Below are positions 1-13,230 of a stretch of DNA of 64,000 nt, piece by piece. Below the pieces are notes generated by a model. The model had not been told where the DNA came from and ran no database searches. It saw only the letters and a program-made list of their open reading frames with translations. Position numbers and translations under genes: made by a program. Numbering within the stretch: the stretch's first letter is position 1; each line of letters starts with the position of its first letter. This stretch comes from Aphidius gifuensis (lineage: Eukaryota; Arthropoda; Insecta; Hymenoptera; Braconidae): assembly GCF_014905175.1 (NCBI RefSeq), contig NC_057788.1, forward strand, positions 9,734,001 through 9,798,000, read 5' to 3'.

Positions 1-690
1 CACTCCGGTCTTTTCTCTTTTTTTTTTTTTTTCTTTCAAAGTTAAAGAGGCATGTTCGCTAGTTTACTTATAAATTCCAATTGTTTATTAAATAGTTTAT
101 CTAAAAAAAAAAAATTTCCGTTTTTTTTTACATGAAACTTTGTATTTTCAATCGCGATTTCCCACTTAACCCTTTGAAATACGCGAAAAACTCTACAGAA
201 CTAAATTGAAGCTAATTTTTTTCCCTAAAACTTTCATTAAAGCTATTTTTCCCTAAATCCCTTAGTTTTCGCGATATTCTCAAAAAACACCCATTTTTAA
301 CCCTTTTATTTTTTTTCACTTCTATTTTCACCCATTACATTTCAATTTCCCTACAGTTTCCAACATGACACCTATCCTGACCTATCTTATTTTTTTCTCA
401 CTCGAAATTAAAACCGGCGAACCCAGGTCCCAGACAGTCCCAGACCTTTATTGATGAGCTTATGCCATCTGTGTTGAAAAAAAAAAATTAAAATAAAAAA
501 AAAAAATAAACTTGTTGAAACGTAACCAAAAAAATTTTTTGACAGGTCGACTAATTGTAAATTGTTCGTTTTGTTGAAAAACACTAAAAATATAATTATT
601 TAAACAAAAAAAAAAAAATAATAATTTATTGATAATTTAGAAAAAAGAGAGGGTGCTCATATTGAACACCCTGCTCATATTAGACCACTC
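1..690. other. Non-coding flank without recognisable gene
   Basis: AT-rich sequence with poly-A and poly-T runs and no open reading frame that resembles a protein. Homology to the 5' flanks of the other F-box/LRR copies begins only near position 695, so the duplicated unit has its left edge there. Nothing else can be supported. Confidence 0.6.
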
Positions 691-932
691 TCCCTATAAG
701 ACAATCACGTGTATCAACTGTATGTAAACAAGTTGCATGTCATTCAACATTATTTGGCATTATAAATATAATTTTATTGATATTGATTTTACTGGTAAAT
801 CATCAACCTTTATTTGATCTTGGAATATATATTTTTAGATGGTTATTTTTGTTCATTTTATTATTCTGGATGTATAATACATCTTAAATTCATTATCATT
901 TTTTAAATATATAGTTTCAGAGTTGACTTAAA

Positions 933-2784
933 ATGAGTGCAAAAAGAATATGTATTGAGAAAGACCAACAAATCTCTGATGATGGTGACAAGGATCAAAA
1001 AGTTGTCATCAATTCACTGGATTACGACTCATTAGCACAAATCATCATGTTCTTGCCAATACCAGAAAGGATAGAAATGGAAAAAGGTAAATATCATTAT
1101 CAAAATAAAGTTTTTTTTTTTGAGATTAATATCAATGTTTGTATATTATTAATTTTTAAATTTGATATACGTTTTAATCTAGTTTGTGTTAAATGGAAAG
1201 AGGCATGTCAACTAGCTTGGTATGACATTACAAAATATAAATGTAAATCATCAATTGGACGGTCTTATGATAACCGTTTGTTGACACAATCATACCTCGA
1301 GAAAATATTATTAAGATGTGGTAATTATTTAATGGAATTGTCTCTCTCAAAAGTTTTTAGTTCAAGTATCATGCCATTTATTGGTGATCACTGTAAAAAT
1401 TTAACAACCTTGGAATGTAAACTTGATGATAATTCCTTGATTGATTGCTTTGTTCAAGCATTTACACAGTTGAATAAATTAAAATGCATCAAAATAACAG
1501 TGGATCACAACTGGTGGAATGATACAATTAATCTCTCTACAATAATTGATAGTCTTCCATTAGAAATTAATGAAATTCATTTATTTACTCAACCCATGTC
1601 GAATCGAAATTATAATATTTCCATGGTAAGTTGTTATTAAATATCAACTAGTTGATTATGACTAGTGACAAACAATACTATCAATTAAATGAATATAAAT
1701 TATTCAAATGAATTTTCATTATTTTCAGAGTTTTAAAAAATTTAAAAATCTTCAGAAATTAACAATACATAACTTTTGTTTAGCCATCATAAACTTTCAA
1801 GAAATAGCAGACATAACAACACTCGTTCATCTTAGCATTGGGCTATATGATATACACAAAAATCTTCCTTTATTTAATAAACTCGTTAATTTGGAGTATA
1901 TCGACTTAGCGATGGGTATCGACTATTATGCGTACAGCCTCTCTACAAAAGTACTTGAGACTATTTTTTGTTCATGTATAAATCTAAAACATTTCAATAT
2001 TCCATGGGGGGTTTATGATCTAGCTAGGATTCCTCTTGAGAAATGGATGAATTTTCAAAACTTGGAATATCTTGGTATTTCTTGTACTATGATGCCTGAC
2101 TTAGCAAATACGATTGTTAAATATTGCATGAATTTAAAACATTTGAGAATAAATAGTTACAATATAATGGATACTGCTTTGGAAAAGTTGACAGAGTTGA
2201 AAAATCTTGAATGTTTAAGATTGTTAGGTGACTATTCACTCGGAGAGGAATCAATAATCGCGATATCAAACAATTGTAAACAACTTAAACGTTTAGAAAT
2301 AGCTGAATGTATTATAGTTGAGCCAGTTTCTTCGCCACCTGCTCTTGATGAGTTATCAAAATTACAATATCTTGAACATCTGCATTTGTGTATGCCATCA
2401 AATCTTGAAGATAGTACAATTATTGCTATTGCTAATAACTGTAAGAACCTAAAAAGTTTAGATGTTCGAGGTTGCACAGGTCTTACTGAGACAGGTCTCG
2501 TTGCTTTAACAAATTTGAAAAATTTAGAAAAACTAAATGTAAGCTTTCTTGATGAAATTACAGACAGCTTCCTTATAAAATTGAAAGGATTAAAAGAGTT
2601 GAATTGTAGTGAATGCGATGAACTTACTAATGCTGGTATTATTCAATTTATAAAAAATAATCCAGATCTCGAAAAGATTACTCTGTTTGGTATAGATAAT
2701 TTGACAAGTGACTTGGTTATTGCTGCTGATCAGGCAACAAAAAATCGTACAAATGGTATTATTTTAGACCTAAAAATGGACTAA
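933..2784 (+). CDS. F-box/leucine-rich-repeat protein (LRR-1)
   Basis: Three-exon gene: 933-1086, 1183-1625, 1729-2784, with GT/AG introns, 550 aa. Residues about 25-65 form an F-box (INSLDYDSLAQIIMFLP, then VCVKWKEACQLAW across the first intron). The rest is a series of cysteine-containing leucine-rich repeats (pattern NNCKxLKxLxIxxC, LTETGLVAL). By family knowledge the F-box would bind Skp1 in an SCF ubiquitin ligase and the LRRs would select a substrate; the substrate is unknown. There is no signal peptide. The start is chosen because ATG follows a conserved splice-acceptor-like TTTCAG at 915-920 found in most copies. The C terminus is shorter than in its sisters: it stops after ILDLKMD where others continue for about 20 residues. 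Intron 1 is 96 nt and open, so retention would keep the frame. Confidence 0.85.
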
Positions 2785-3640
2785 TAATTGAATCTCAATG
2801 GTTGATTCTTATATGGTTATGAAGACTGTCCTATTTCAATCTATAAATAGATTTTCATTCAAAAAAATCCGAACGATTTGAGCCCAAGTTGTAGGATTTG
2901 AAGGGGATAATCAAATTTATAGTATATAATATAATATTATACTTTTTTCTAATTTATATTACTTTTAATTATATAAATTTGAAAGTCAATGTTAATAATT
3001 TTGCAAGACAAATTTACAAATTAATTATACTTTTTTAGATAAATAAAAAAAAAATAAAAAAGAGAAGAATTATTAATTGTAATCTTTTTGTCCATATCTT
3101 GGTTCTGGGAGGCCAGAACAATGTTTGATAAATAAATAAATAAATTTTTCGTATAGAACAATTACGTTTGTCTTCACTAGAAAATATGTCATGATAGATA
3201 TTCAAGTGGCTTAAAAAAACATTTTATATTTTTTCAATAAACATGGCAATTATTATTAATATTTACAAATTTGTAAGAAAGGTAAATTCTTGAACATGAC
3301 AATCGCATTTTGTTGACAATATATTTTTTTAATAAATAATAATCTAAACAAATATTATATTTATTTAATCAACAGTTATTAGGTTTTTTAATTATAAAAA
3401 TAATGAATAAATGAATACAAGAAGATCATTGAAATGAACAAACAAAGTACCCTGTAAAGTTATTTGATGTAGTTTGATGATACACTGGGTTTAAATTTTA
3501 GTTGACAACAAATTACAGCACAAATTATTTGTTTTTTATCATTTATAATATTTATAATTTTTATCTTCAACTTGAAACTTTTGACTATTTTTGACTACAA
3601 CTTATTAATAAATATTGAAGTCAACAATAATTCAAAACTA
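2785..3640. other. 3' flank of LRR-1 and upstream flank of LRR-2
   Basis: AT-rich spacer. It includes the 3' flank shared by many array members (aacatgacaat, tgttgacaatatattttttt, near 3292-3335) and repeated AATAAA hexamers near 3130 that could serve polyadenylation. No gene is seen. Confidence 0.6.
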
Positions 3641-4209
3641 TGTTGGTAACGTAGATTTCTAGCTGGGATCACGAGGGTTTTTTTTTTTTTTTTTACTGTT
3701 CACACCAGTTTACACACTTTACATTCATATCCATTCATATCAATTATGTATCACAGGTTAACAAATATATTGTTATAACAATAGCACAATTAACAGACAG
3801 ACGTACAAAATTGTTTAATTGAAACCGATCATTAAATTATTACATCTTTTTTTGTTTTAAATTCGTTATCAATAACATTGTGTATTAAAACAGCCAAAAA
3901 TAACTATACTAAATTAATTATCAAAAAACAAAGGATCAATTAAGGTAACTGTAAATTCATTATTTTAACAATTAAATTTATTAAATAATTTCGTGTAACA
4001 ATTGTATCTTAACATCTTGCATGACATTCAATATTATTTGGCTTTAAATATAATTTGTTGATGATGATTTATTGCTGGTAAATCATCAACTAATTGATTG
4101 ATCTATTTTTTCGAATATATATATTTGAATATGGTTTTTTTTGTTTATTATATTATTCTGGTTGTAATACATTTAAATTCATCATCATTTTTTTGATATA
4201 TATTTTCAG
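3641..4209 (+). promoter_or_regulatory. Class A promoter block and 5'UTR intron of LRR-2
   Basis: A conserved block beginning GTTGGTAACGTAGA at 3642 is followed by CAATAGCACAATTAACAG and then GATCAATTAAG|GTAACT (donor GT at 3945). The matching acceptor is TTTTCAG ending at 4209, ten bases before the start codon. The same blocks in the same order precede LRR-3 and LRR-4. A spliced 5' leader with an intron of about 265 nt is inferred from this conservation; no transcript evidence is available here. Confidence 0.6.
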
Positions 4210-4218
4210 AGTTTACTT

Positions 4219-6162
4219 ATGATGAGTGCAATGAAAATATGTGCTGAAGAAGACCAACAAACCTCTGATGTTGGTGACAAGGATCCAAAAGTCGTCATCA
4301 ACTCACTGGACCACGACGTATTAGCAAAAATCATCATGTTGTTGCCAATACCAGAAAGGATAGACATGGAAAAAGGTGAACATTATTATAAAAATAAAGT
4401 TTTTACTTTTGTTAATAAAATATCAATGTTTGGATTATTAATTTTTAAATTTGATAAACGTTTTATTCTAGTTTGTACCAAATGGAAAGAGGCATGTCAG
4501 CTAGCTTGGTATGACATAAAAAAATACAAATGTAAATCATCAATTGGACGTTGTTATGATAACCGTTTGTTGACACAATCATACCTCGAGAAAATATTAT
4601 TAAGATGTGGTAATTATTTAAAAGAATTGTCTCTCTCAGATGTTTGTGATTCAAGTATTATGCCATTTATTGGTGATCACTGTAAAAATTTAACAAGTCT
4701 TGAATGTAAATTTAACGTTGATTCGTTAAAATATGATGCTGGTCACTTTGTTCAAGCATTTACACAGTTGAATAAATTAAAATGCATCAAAATGACGATG
4801 GATCACAACGGCTCGGATGAGACAATCAATCTTTCTGCACTAATTAATAGTCTTCCAGAAGAAATTAATGAAATTCATTTATTTAATAAACATCTTAACT
4901 ATTTAAATAAATATATTTCCATGGTAAGTTGTTATTGAATATCAAGTAGTTGTTCATGTATCACAAACAATGGTATTAATTAAATACAAGTTATTTAAAT
5001 AAATTCCTGTTACTTTCAGTCTGTTCGAAGATTTAGAAATCTTCAAAAATTAACATCAGTTGGCTTCTGTCTAGACAACATAATTCTTGAAGAAATAGCA
5101 GACATAACAACACTTGTTCATCTTACCATTGAACTGTATGATATAAACAAAAAACTTTCTCTATTTGATAAACTCGTTAATTTGGAGTATATTGACTTAA
5201 TAATCATGGGCAGGGTCGATTGTGTATTTGGACTTACGGATGAGGTACTCAATACTATTTTTTGTACATGCAAAAAACTAAAACATCTTGATATTCCATC
5301 TGGTCTTTATGATGTAGCTAAAATCCCTCTTGAAAAATGGATAAACTTCCAAAATTTACAATATCTTGGTATTTGTTGTGACATAATGCCTGACTTAGCA
5401 AACACAGTTGTTGAATATTGCAAGAATTTGAAACACTTGAGAATTACAGATTATCGTGATGACTTAATGAATGAAACTGCTCTAAAGAAACTAACAGAGC
5501 TAAAAAATCTTGAATGTTTAATATTGGAAGAAAACATTTCGCTCAGTGAGGAATCAATAATTGCAATTTCGAACAACTGTAAAAAACTAAAACGTTTAGA
5601 AATTTCTGAATGTATTATAGTACCATCTATTCCGGGTGTTCGACTGTCTTCTTCAACTGTTCTTGATGAATTATCAAAATTGCAATGTCTTGAACATCTA
5701 AACTTGGGTTTCGCAGAAAATCTTAAAGATAGCACAATTATTTCTATTGCTAATAATTGTAAGAAATTAAAAATTTTAGATATCCAAGGATGCTGTGCAA
5801 TTACTGAAACATCTCTCGTTAATTTAACAAACTTGGAAAATTTAGTAAAACTAGATGTAAGTTGTCTTGATATAATTACAGACAGCTTCCTTATCAAATT
5901 AAAAGGATTAAAGGAATTGAATTGTTATTATTGCCAGAAACTTACTAATGCTGGTATTATACAATTTATAAATAATAATCCAGATCTTGAACTTCTTGAT
6001 GTCCGCTATATTAAAAATTTGACAAGTGACTTGGCTATTGCTGCTGATCAGGCAACTCAAAATCGTACAAATGGTATCATTTTAGACATAATAATGGATA
6101 ATTGGTCAATAATCAAAGCTTCTAAGTCAATAATTAAATCTCAATGGTTGGTCATTCAATAG
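4219..6162 (+). CDS. F-box/leucine-rich-repeat protein (LRR-2)
   Basis: Exons 4219-4375, 4472-4923, 5020-6162; 583 aa. The start is MMSAMKIC; the second ATG (4222) aligns with the starts of sister genes. The F-box spans the first intron (INSLDHDVLAKIIMLLP then VCTKWKEACQLAW). About 16 degenerate LRRs follow in exons 2 and 3 and the protein ends SIIKSQWLVIQ, the family C terminus. It probably acts as an SCF substrate adaptor (family inference). Exon 3 begins SVRRFRNL rather than SFKKFKNL, a subtype shared with LRR-9 (GLQRFRNL). Intron 1 is 96 nt without a stop, so exons 1 and 2 read through as one open frame. Confidence 0.87.
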
Positions 6163-6776
6163 TTTTAATTATAATTATCATATACTTTTCTTTCTATTTT
6201 ACGTGTAATATTCTTTTGTATTCTTCTATAATTTATTCTCAAAAAGACATACGAAATGACATTGTGTTGACATTGTAACAGAACATTTTTATTATAACTT
6301 GTTTTCGATATTACTTGAAATCATAAACATTATTCGAATGTCAATGTTAATATTTTTGTAAAGCAAAGTTGAAGAAAGAAATATACTTTTTCAAATAATT
6401 TTTTGAATTGGACAATTATTTTTACCTTCCTTTTACTTCAATACATATTAAAATAAAAATATAAAAATTTTATGTAAATTTTTTATTTATTTATTTACTT
6501 ACTTGTTGGTTTTTTGTAATCTAGTCAGAACAACGTGAAGAAGCAATTAATGTAAAAATAACCAAATAATAAAATAAAAATTATATGATTATTGTTTAGT
6601 GTCACCTTTTGTGTGCTTTTGCGATTGTGATTTTCACATGTAGTGGAAAATTTCTGTTAGCTTTTCGTTGGTATTACAGGAATATTAATCGCTTGATTAA
6701 AATTATAGCTGTTATTATTTTTATTTCCTTGTTTTTTTTTTTTTTTGTTATAATTTTTGATACCTTAAATAATAGC
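6163..6776. other. Spacer downstream of LRR-2
   Basis: AT-rich 3' flank with AATAAA-like signals. No gene or recognised element is seen before the Gly/CCGG-type repeat element that starts near 6780. Confidence 0.5.
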
Positions 6777-6780
6777 TGAT

Positions 6781-7175
6781 CCTAATGGGAATAATTTTCT
6801 GGAATTTCTCTGGAAAGCTCCGTATCGCTTCGGAACTGGCCTGCAATTAAAATTCCAGACTACTCTGGGAAAACCCCGGAATATTCCGTAACTTGCTTAT
6901 AAAAAAAAACCTAGTTTAGGATACGTTGTTTCGATACCATATAGCTGCTCCTGTGATTACATTAATTATTATTAAAGAATATATATTTTTTTCAAGAAAA
7001 ATCATTGGTTTATTTTACCAAATTTCGGAATTGCTCTGGATTACTCCGCATTTTTTCGGAGCAGGCCAATTACGGAAAAATCCAAAGTAATATGGAAAAA
7101 TATCCAGTAATCCGGCATAGTCCGGAGCAATTCAGGAATAATCCGGAGAAATTCGGGAAAACATTTCGACCAGGG
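6781..7175. mobile_element. Non-autonomous foldback-like element, CCCTGGT termini
   Basis: About 395 bp with both ends made of degenerate inverted CCGG/TTCCGGA-rich sequence. The right end reads ATTTCGACCAGGG; its complement, CCCTGGTCGAAAT, resembles the ends of the large element at 48656-51354. The left end (CCTAATGGGAATAATTTT) is a poorer match. The middle has no coding potential. Boundaries are approximate, and an AT dinucleotide on both sides could be a target-site duplication. Confidence 0.5.
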
Positions 7176-7601
7176 ATCTAAAAAGTAAATTAAAAAAAAG
7201 TTTTTTCATCTTAGAAATAATTTTATTAGCTGGTTTTGTAGTCTTGTTTTTTTAACTGTTTGAAATTAATGAATTGAACAATTTTGAATTTATCATTCAT
7301 TGAAGTAATTTTTTTAATTTTAAATAATTATATTTGAACAATATTATTATTTTTATTAACTGCTTGATACTTTTTTTGTGTCTGCAGAATTTTCAGATTC
7401 CCAAACTATAGTTTTAAGGTACAAGATTGCGATCAAAGCACAATGTATTTGTTTATTATCATTTATAACATTCAAAATTTTTTCGACTAAATTCGACTAC
7501 TTCTGACTACACTGACTAGCTTCGATAAATGCATTGTCAGTGTAGTCAACACAATAAATGCAGAAGTCAATTGTAGTCAACTCATAAGTTTTCAAAAATC
7601 G

Positions 7602-8051
7602 TGTTGGTAACGTAGACTTCTAGCTGAGATCACGTGAGAGTTTTTTTTTGTTTTTTTACTGTTTACATTCATGACATTTATATCAAAGGTTAACAAATAA
7701 CAATAGCACAATAAACAGTCAAACGTACAAAATTGTTTACTTAAAACCAGTCATTGAATTGTTACATCTTTCTTTGTTTTTAATTCGTTATATCAATGAC
7801 AATCTGTATAGAAAAAGAATAAAATTTATTGCATTAACTACAGCTAAAGTAATTATCAAAAAACCATAGGACCAATTTAGGTAAATAAAAATTTATATTT
7901 TTAACAATTATATTTATAAGACAATTACGTGTATCAACTGTATTTAAACATGTTGCATGACATTCAACATTAGTTGGCTTTATAAATATAATTTTATTAA
8001 TGATGATTTATTGCAGGTAAATCATCAACTTTGATTGATCTATATTTTGGA

Positions 8052-8082
<31 letters not shown>

Positions 8083-8162
8083 AATGGTTATTTTTGTTTA
8101 TTTTATTATTCTCGATATAAGACATTTAAATTCATTATTATTTTTTCAAAATATATACTCAG
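7602..8162 (+). promoter_or_regulatory. Class A promoter block and 5'UTR intron of LRR-3
   Basis: GTTGGTAACGTAGACTTCTA at 7602 opens the conserved block. The inferred 5'UTR intron runs from donor ATTTAG|GTAAAT (GT at 7881) to acceptor CTCAG at 8162. A TA-dinucleotide microsatellite of about 28 bp (near 8055-8082) lies inside this intron. Confidence 0.6.
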
Positions 8163-8174
8163 AGTTGACTTAAA

Positions 8175-9978
8175 ATGAGTGCAAAAAGAATATGTATTGA
8201 AAAAGACCAACAAATCTCTGATTGTGACAAGAATAAAAAAAAAGTTGTCATCAACTCACTGGACTACGACTCATTAGCAAAAATCTTCATGCTGCTGCCA
8301 ATACCAGAAAGGATAGACATGGAAAAAGGTAAATATTATTATCAAAATAAAGTTTCTTTGTTTTTAAAGAAATAGTAATGTATATATTATTAAATTTTCA
8401 ATCTGATACGTTTTATTCTAGTTTGTACCAAATGGAAAGAGGTATGTCAACTTGCTTGGTATGACATTAAAAAATACAAATGTGAATCATCAATTGGACG
8501 TTCTTATGATAACTGTTTGTTGACACAATCATACCTCGAGAAAATATTATTAAGATGTGGTAATTATTTAAAAGAATTGTCTCTCTCAGATATTTGTGAT
8601 TCGAGTATTATGCCATTTGTTGGTGATCACTGTAAAAATTTAACAACCTTGGAATGTAAATTTGGTGATAATGCCTTAATTGATAATGCTGATCACTTTG
8701 TCCAAGCATTTACACAGTTGGATAAATTAAAATGCATCAAAATAACGGTAGATCAAAAGTGCTTGGATGAGACAATTAATCTCGCTGAAATAATTAATAG
8801 TCTCCCAGAAGAAATTAATGAAATTCATTCATTTTCTAAACCTCTGTGGAATCGAGATCATAATATTTCCATAGTAAGTTGTTATTGAATATCAACTAGT
8901 CGTTTATGACTAGTGACAAACAATGCTATCAATTAAATAAATACAAATTATTTAAACGAATTTTTATTATTTTCAGAGTTTTAAAAAATTTAAAAATCTT
9001 CAAAAATTGACAATACATAACTTCTGTCTAGATCACATAAACTTCCAAGAAATAGCAGACATAACAACACTGGTTCATCTTAGCATTGGAATATTTGATA
9101 TACACACAAACCTTTCTCTATTTAATAAACTTGTTAATTTGGAATACATTGAATTATCGATGGATTATGAGTATAGTGTGGACCTCGCTACAAAAAGACT
9201 AAGTATAATGCCTGACTTAGCAAATACATTTGTTGAATATTGCAAGAATTTAAAACATTTGAAAATAACTAGTAACAATGAAATGAATACTGCTTTAAAA
9301 AAGTTGACAGAGTTGAAAAATCTTGAATGTTTAATATTGATGGGCGACTTTTCTTTGCTTACAGAGGAATCAATAATCGCGATTTCAAACAATTGTAAAA
9401 AACTTAAACGTTTAGAAATAGATGAGTGTATGATAAATGATGACGAGTCATATCCTTGTCCATCTGCTCTTAATGAGTTATCAAAATTACAATATCTTGA
9501 ACATCTACATTTAGGTACGACATTAGATCTTGAAGATAGTGCAATTATTGCTATTGCTAATAATTGTAAGAACCTAAAAAGTTTAGGTATCCGAGGTTGT
9601 ATGGATCTTACTGAGACAGGTCTCGTTGCTTTAACAAACTTGGAAAATTTAGAAAAACTAGATGTAAGCTTTCTTAATAAAATTACAGACAGCTTCCTTA
9701 TCAAATTAAAAGGCTTAAAGGAATTGAATTGTTCTTTTTGCCAGGAACTTACTAATGCTGGTATTAATCAATTTATAAAAAATAATCCAGATCTTGAACT
9801 TCTTGATGTCCGCTGTATTAATAATTTGACAAGTGACTTGGTTATTGCTGCTGATTGTGCAACTAAAAATCGTACAAATGGTATTACTTTACATCTAACA
9901 ATGGGCAATTTTTCTGGTCGTCCATTTTCTAATAAACCAATAATTGAATCTCGATGGTTGATTGTTATATGGTTATGA
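8175..9978 (+). CDS. F-box/leucine-rich-repeat protein with internal LRR deletion (LRR-3)
   Basis: Exons 8175-8328, 8422-8873, 8977-9978; 535 aa. The F-box (INSLDYDSLAKIFMLLP plus VCTKWKEVCQLAW) and the C-terminal LRRs are intact. Against the sisters about 45 residues are missing in frame in exon 3: the sequence goes from DLATKRLS straight to IMPDLANTF, removing the segment that elsewhere holds the IFCTCKNLKHLDIP and KWINFQNLEYLGI repeats. The frame is open throughout, so a shorter protein is plausible. Role as SCF adaptor is inferred from the family. Confidence 0.82.
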
Positions 9979-10721
9979 AGACTGTCCCATTTTAATCTGT
10001 ATAAATGGATTTTTCTTTAAAAATATGCCTTCAATTTAAAAATGATGTCAATAATTTTGTATGACAAAGTTACAAATTAATTATACTTTGTAAGATAATT
10101 TTTTGTATGGAGCAATTATTTTTACCTTCAATGGAAAATATGTCATGACAATTTTGATGATATTTAAATGGCTTAAATAAACTTTTATATTTTTTCAATA
10201 AACATGCCTGTTATTATTGATATTTACCAGTGTGTAAGAAAGGTAAATTCTTGAACATGACAATCACCTCTTGTTGACAATATATTTTTTTAATAAATAA
10301 TAATTCACAAAAATAAATTGATTAATTATTCATCTAAACAAATTTTCATTCAGCCAAAAATACTTTTAAAGATTTGCCAAAAATCAAAAACAAATATTAT
10401 AATTCATAGATGAATATTTTTATTTAATTAATTAAAAATCAACTATTTTAATTAAAAAAAAAAAAAAAATGGATATAAATAAATACAAAATCATTGAAAT
10501 GAACAAAGTACTTTGTAAAATTATTCGATGTAGTTTGATGATACACTGGGTTTAACTTTTAACAGCTGACAATAAATTACAGCATAATTTTTTTTTTTTT
10601 CTTTTCTCATTTATAATATTTATAATTTTTATTTACAACTTGAAACTTTTGACTATTTTTGACTACAATTGTTAGTTAACTTTGATAAATATTGAAGTCA
10701 ATTAATCAAAATTTAAAACTA
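9979..10721. other. 3' flank of LRR-3 and upstream spacer
   Basis: AT-rich spacer homologous to 2785-3640, with the shared 3' flank motif near 10255-10290. No gene is seen. Confidence 0.55.
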
Positions 10722-11267
10722 TGTTGGTAACGTAGACTTCTAGCTGGGAACCCCTTTTTTTTTTTTATTGTTTTTACATTTATATATATCAATCCATATC
10801 AATTATCAAAGGTTACCAAATAACAATAGCACAATTAACAATCAAACGTACAAAAATGTCTAATTAAAACCCATCATCAAATTAATACATTTATTTTTCT
10901 CTTTAAATTCGTTACCAAGTAAATGACGACATTGTGCAGTGAAATAGAACAGAATTTATTGCATTAACTACAAAATTAATTATCACCTAATCAAAGGATC
11001 AATTAAGGTAAATAAAAATTTATAATTTCAACAATTACATTTATAAACAATCACGTGTATCAACTGTATTTTAACATGTTGCATGACATTCGATATTATT
11101 CGGCTTTAAATATAATTTTATTGATGTTGATTTTGCTGGTAAATCATCAATTTTTAATTAATCTATATCTTGGAATATATATTTTTTGATGGTTATTTTT
11201 ATGTATTATATTATTCTGGTTGTGATACATTTAAATTCATCATTATTTATTAAATATATATTTTTAG
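10722..11267 (+). promoter_or_regulatory. Class A promoter block and 5'UTR intron of LRR-4
   Basis: GTTGGTAACGTAGACTTCTA at 10723 starts the block. The inferred leader intron has donor AATTAAG|GTAAAT (GT at 11008) and acceptor TTTTTAG ending at 11267, thirteen bases before the ATG. Confidence 0.6.
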
Positions 11268-11279
11268 AGTTTACTGAAA

Positions 11280-13230
11280 ATGAGTGCAAAAAAAATATGT
11301 GTTGAGAAAGATCAACAAATCTCTGATGACGGTGACAAGAGTCAAAGAAAAGTCATCAATTCACTGGACTACAGCTCATTAGCTAAAATCATTATGTTGT
11401 TGCCAATTCCAGAAAGGATAGCCATGGAAGAAGGTGAATATATTATTATCAAAATAAAGTTTCTTTTTTTTTTAAATGAAATATCAATGTTTTTATAATC
11501 AATTTTTCATATTTAATATGTTTTTTTCTAGTTTGTACTAAATGGAAAGAGGCAAGTCAACTAGCTTGGTATGACATCAAAAAATACAAATGTGAATTTA
11601 CAATTGGGCGTTCTTATGATAATTGTTTGTTGACACGATCATACCTTGAAAAAATATTATCAAGATGTGGTAGTTATTTAGAAGAATTATCTCTCTCAGA
11701 TGTTTGTGATTTATATATTATGCCATTTGTTGGTAATCACTGTAAAAATTTAACAAGTCTTGAATGTAAATTTGGCGTCGGTTCGTTACAATGGGATGCT
11801 GATCGGTTAGCTTCAGCATTTACACAGTTGGATAAATTGAAATGCATTAAAATAACAGCTGTACATCATAAGTGGTATAATGAGACAATTAATCTCTCTG
11901 CAATAATTAATAGTCTTCCAGCAGAAATTAATGAAATTCATGTATTTCCTGAACCTATATGCAATCGAACAAAAAAAACTTCCATGGTAAGTTGTTATTA
12001 AACATCAACTAGTTGTTAATCACTATACTAACAAACAATACTATCACTCAAATGAATATACAAATTATTCAAATAAATTTTTATTATTTTTAGAGTTTTA
12101 AAAAATTTAAAAATCTTCAAAAATTAACATCAGTTGGCATCTGTTTAGCCAACGTAAACCTTCAAGAATTAGCAGACATTACAACACTTGTTTATCTTAA
12201 CATTGGTCTATATGATATAAACGAAAACATTTCTCTTTTCAATAAACTCGTTAATTTGGAGTATATCGACTTCACGATGGGTCTTAATAAGGATAATAAG
12301 CATAGCCTCTCTACAAAAGAACTCAATACTATTTTTTGTACATGCAAAAAACTAAAATATCTTGATATTCCATATGGTTTTTATGATGTAACTAAAATCC
12401 CTCTTGAAAAATGGATAAACCTCCAAAATTTACAGTATCTTGGTATTGCTTGTGACATGATGCCTGACTTAGCAGAAACGATTGTTGAATATTGCAATAA
12501 TTTAAAACACTTGAGAATACATAATTGTAATCACTCTATGAATAATACCGCTTTAAAAAAGTTGACAAAATTGAAAAATCTTGAATGTTTAATATTGGAT
12601 GGTATGAAAGAGCTTTATGACAAATCAATAACTGCAATTTCTAACAATTGTAAAAAACTTAAACGCTTAAAAATTTCTGGATGTCATTTACCTTCTTATA
12701 GGGGATTTTTTTCTCCATCTAATCTTAATGAGATATCAAAATTACAATGTCTTGAACATCTAAATTTGAGTTATGTAAAAAATCTTAAAGATGATACAAT
12801 TATTGCAATAATTAATAATTGTAAGAACCTAAAAAGTTTAGAAATCCAAGGTAGCACAGGTATTACTGAAACAAGTCTCGATGCTTTAACAAACTTGGAA
12901 AATTTACAAGAACTAGATGTAGGCCATCTTGATATAATTACTGACAGCTTCATTATTAAATTAAAAGGATTAAAAAAATTGTATTGTGCTGCTTGTGATA
13001 AAGTTACTGATGCTGGTATTATTCAACTTATAAAAAATAATCCAGATCTTGAAATAATTAGCGTCTGGAGTATAAAAAATATTACAATTGACTTGGTTAT
13101 TGCTGCTGATCAGGCAACTAAAAATCGGACAAATGGTATCATTTTACACATACGAGCATTTAATTCGTCAATAGAACAAGCTTCTAAGTCAATAATTAAA
13201 TCTCAATGGTTGGTTGTTGACCTTAATTAA
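11280..13230 (+). CDS. F-box/leucine-rich-repeat protein (LRR-4)
   Basis: Exons 11280-11433, 11532-11986, 12094-13230; 581 aa. F-box: INSLDYSSLAKIIMLLP, then VCTKWKEASQLAW. LRRs follow to the C-terminal IIKSQWLVVDLN. Exon 1 ends MEE instead of the usual MEK. All splice sites are canonical and the frame is open. Family inference: SCF adaptor. It is the last copy before the single-copy gene block. Confidence 0.86.

Noticed and set aside
2232..2477. Antisense open frames across LRR exon 3 (also 5451-5897, 9165-9704, 28936-29481, 44183-44437, 53161-53415, 56329-56892, 59873-60421)
   Set aside because: They recur opposite every copy at the same place because the coding strand is conserved and stop-poor in that frame; the protein family signal is on the other strand.
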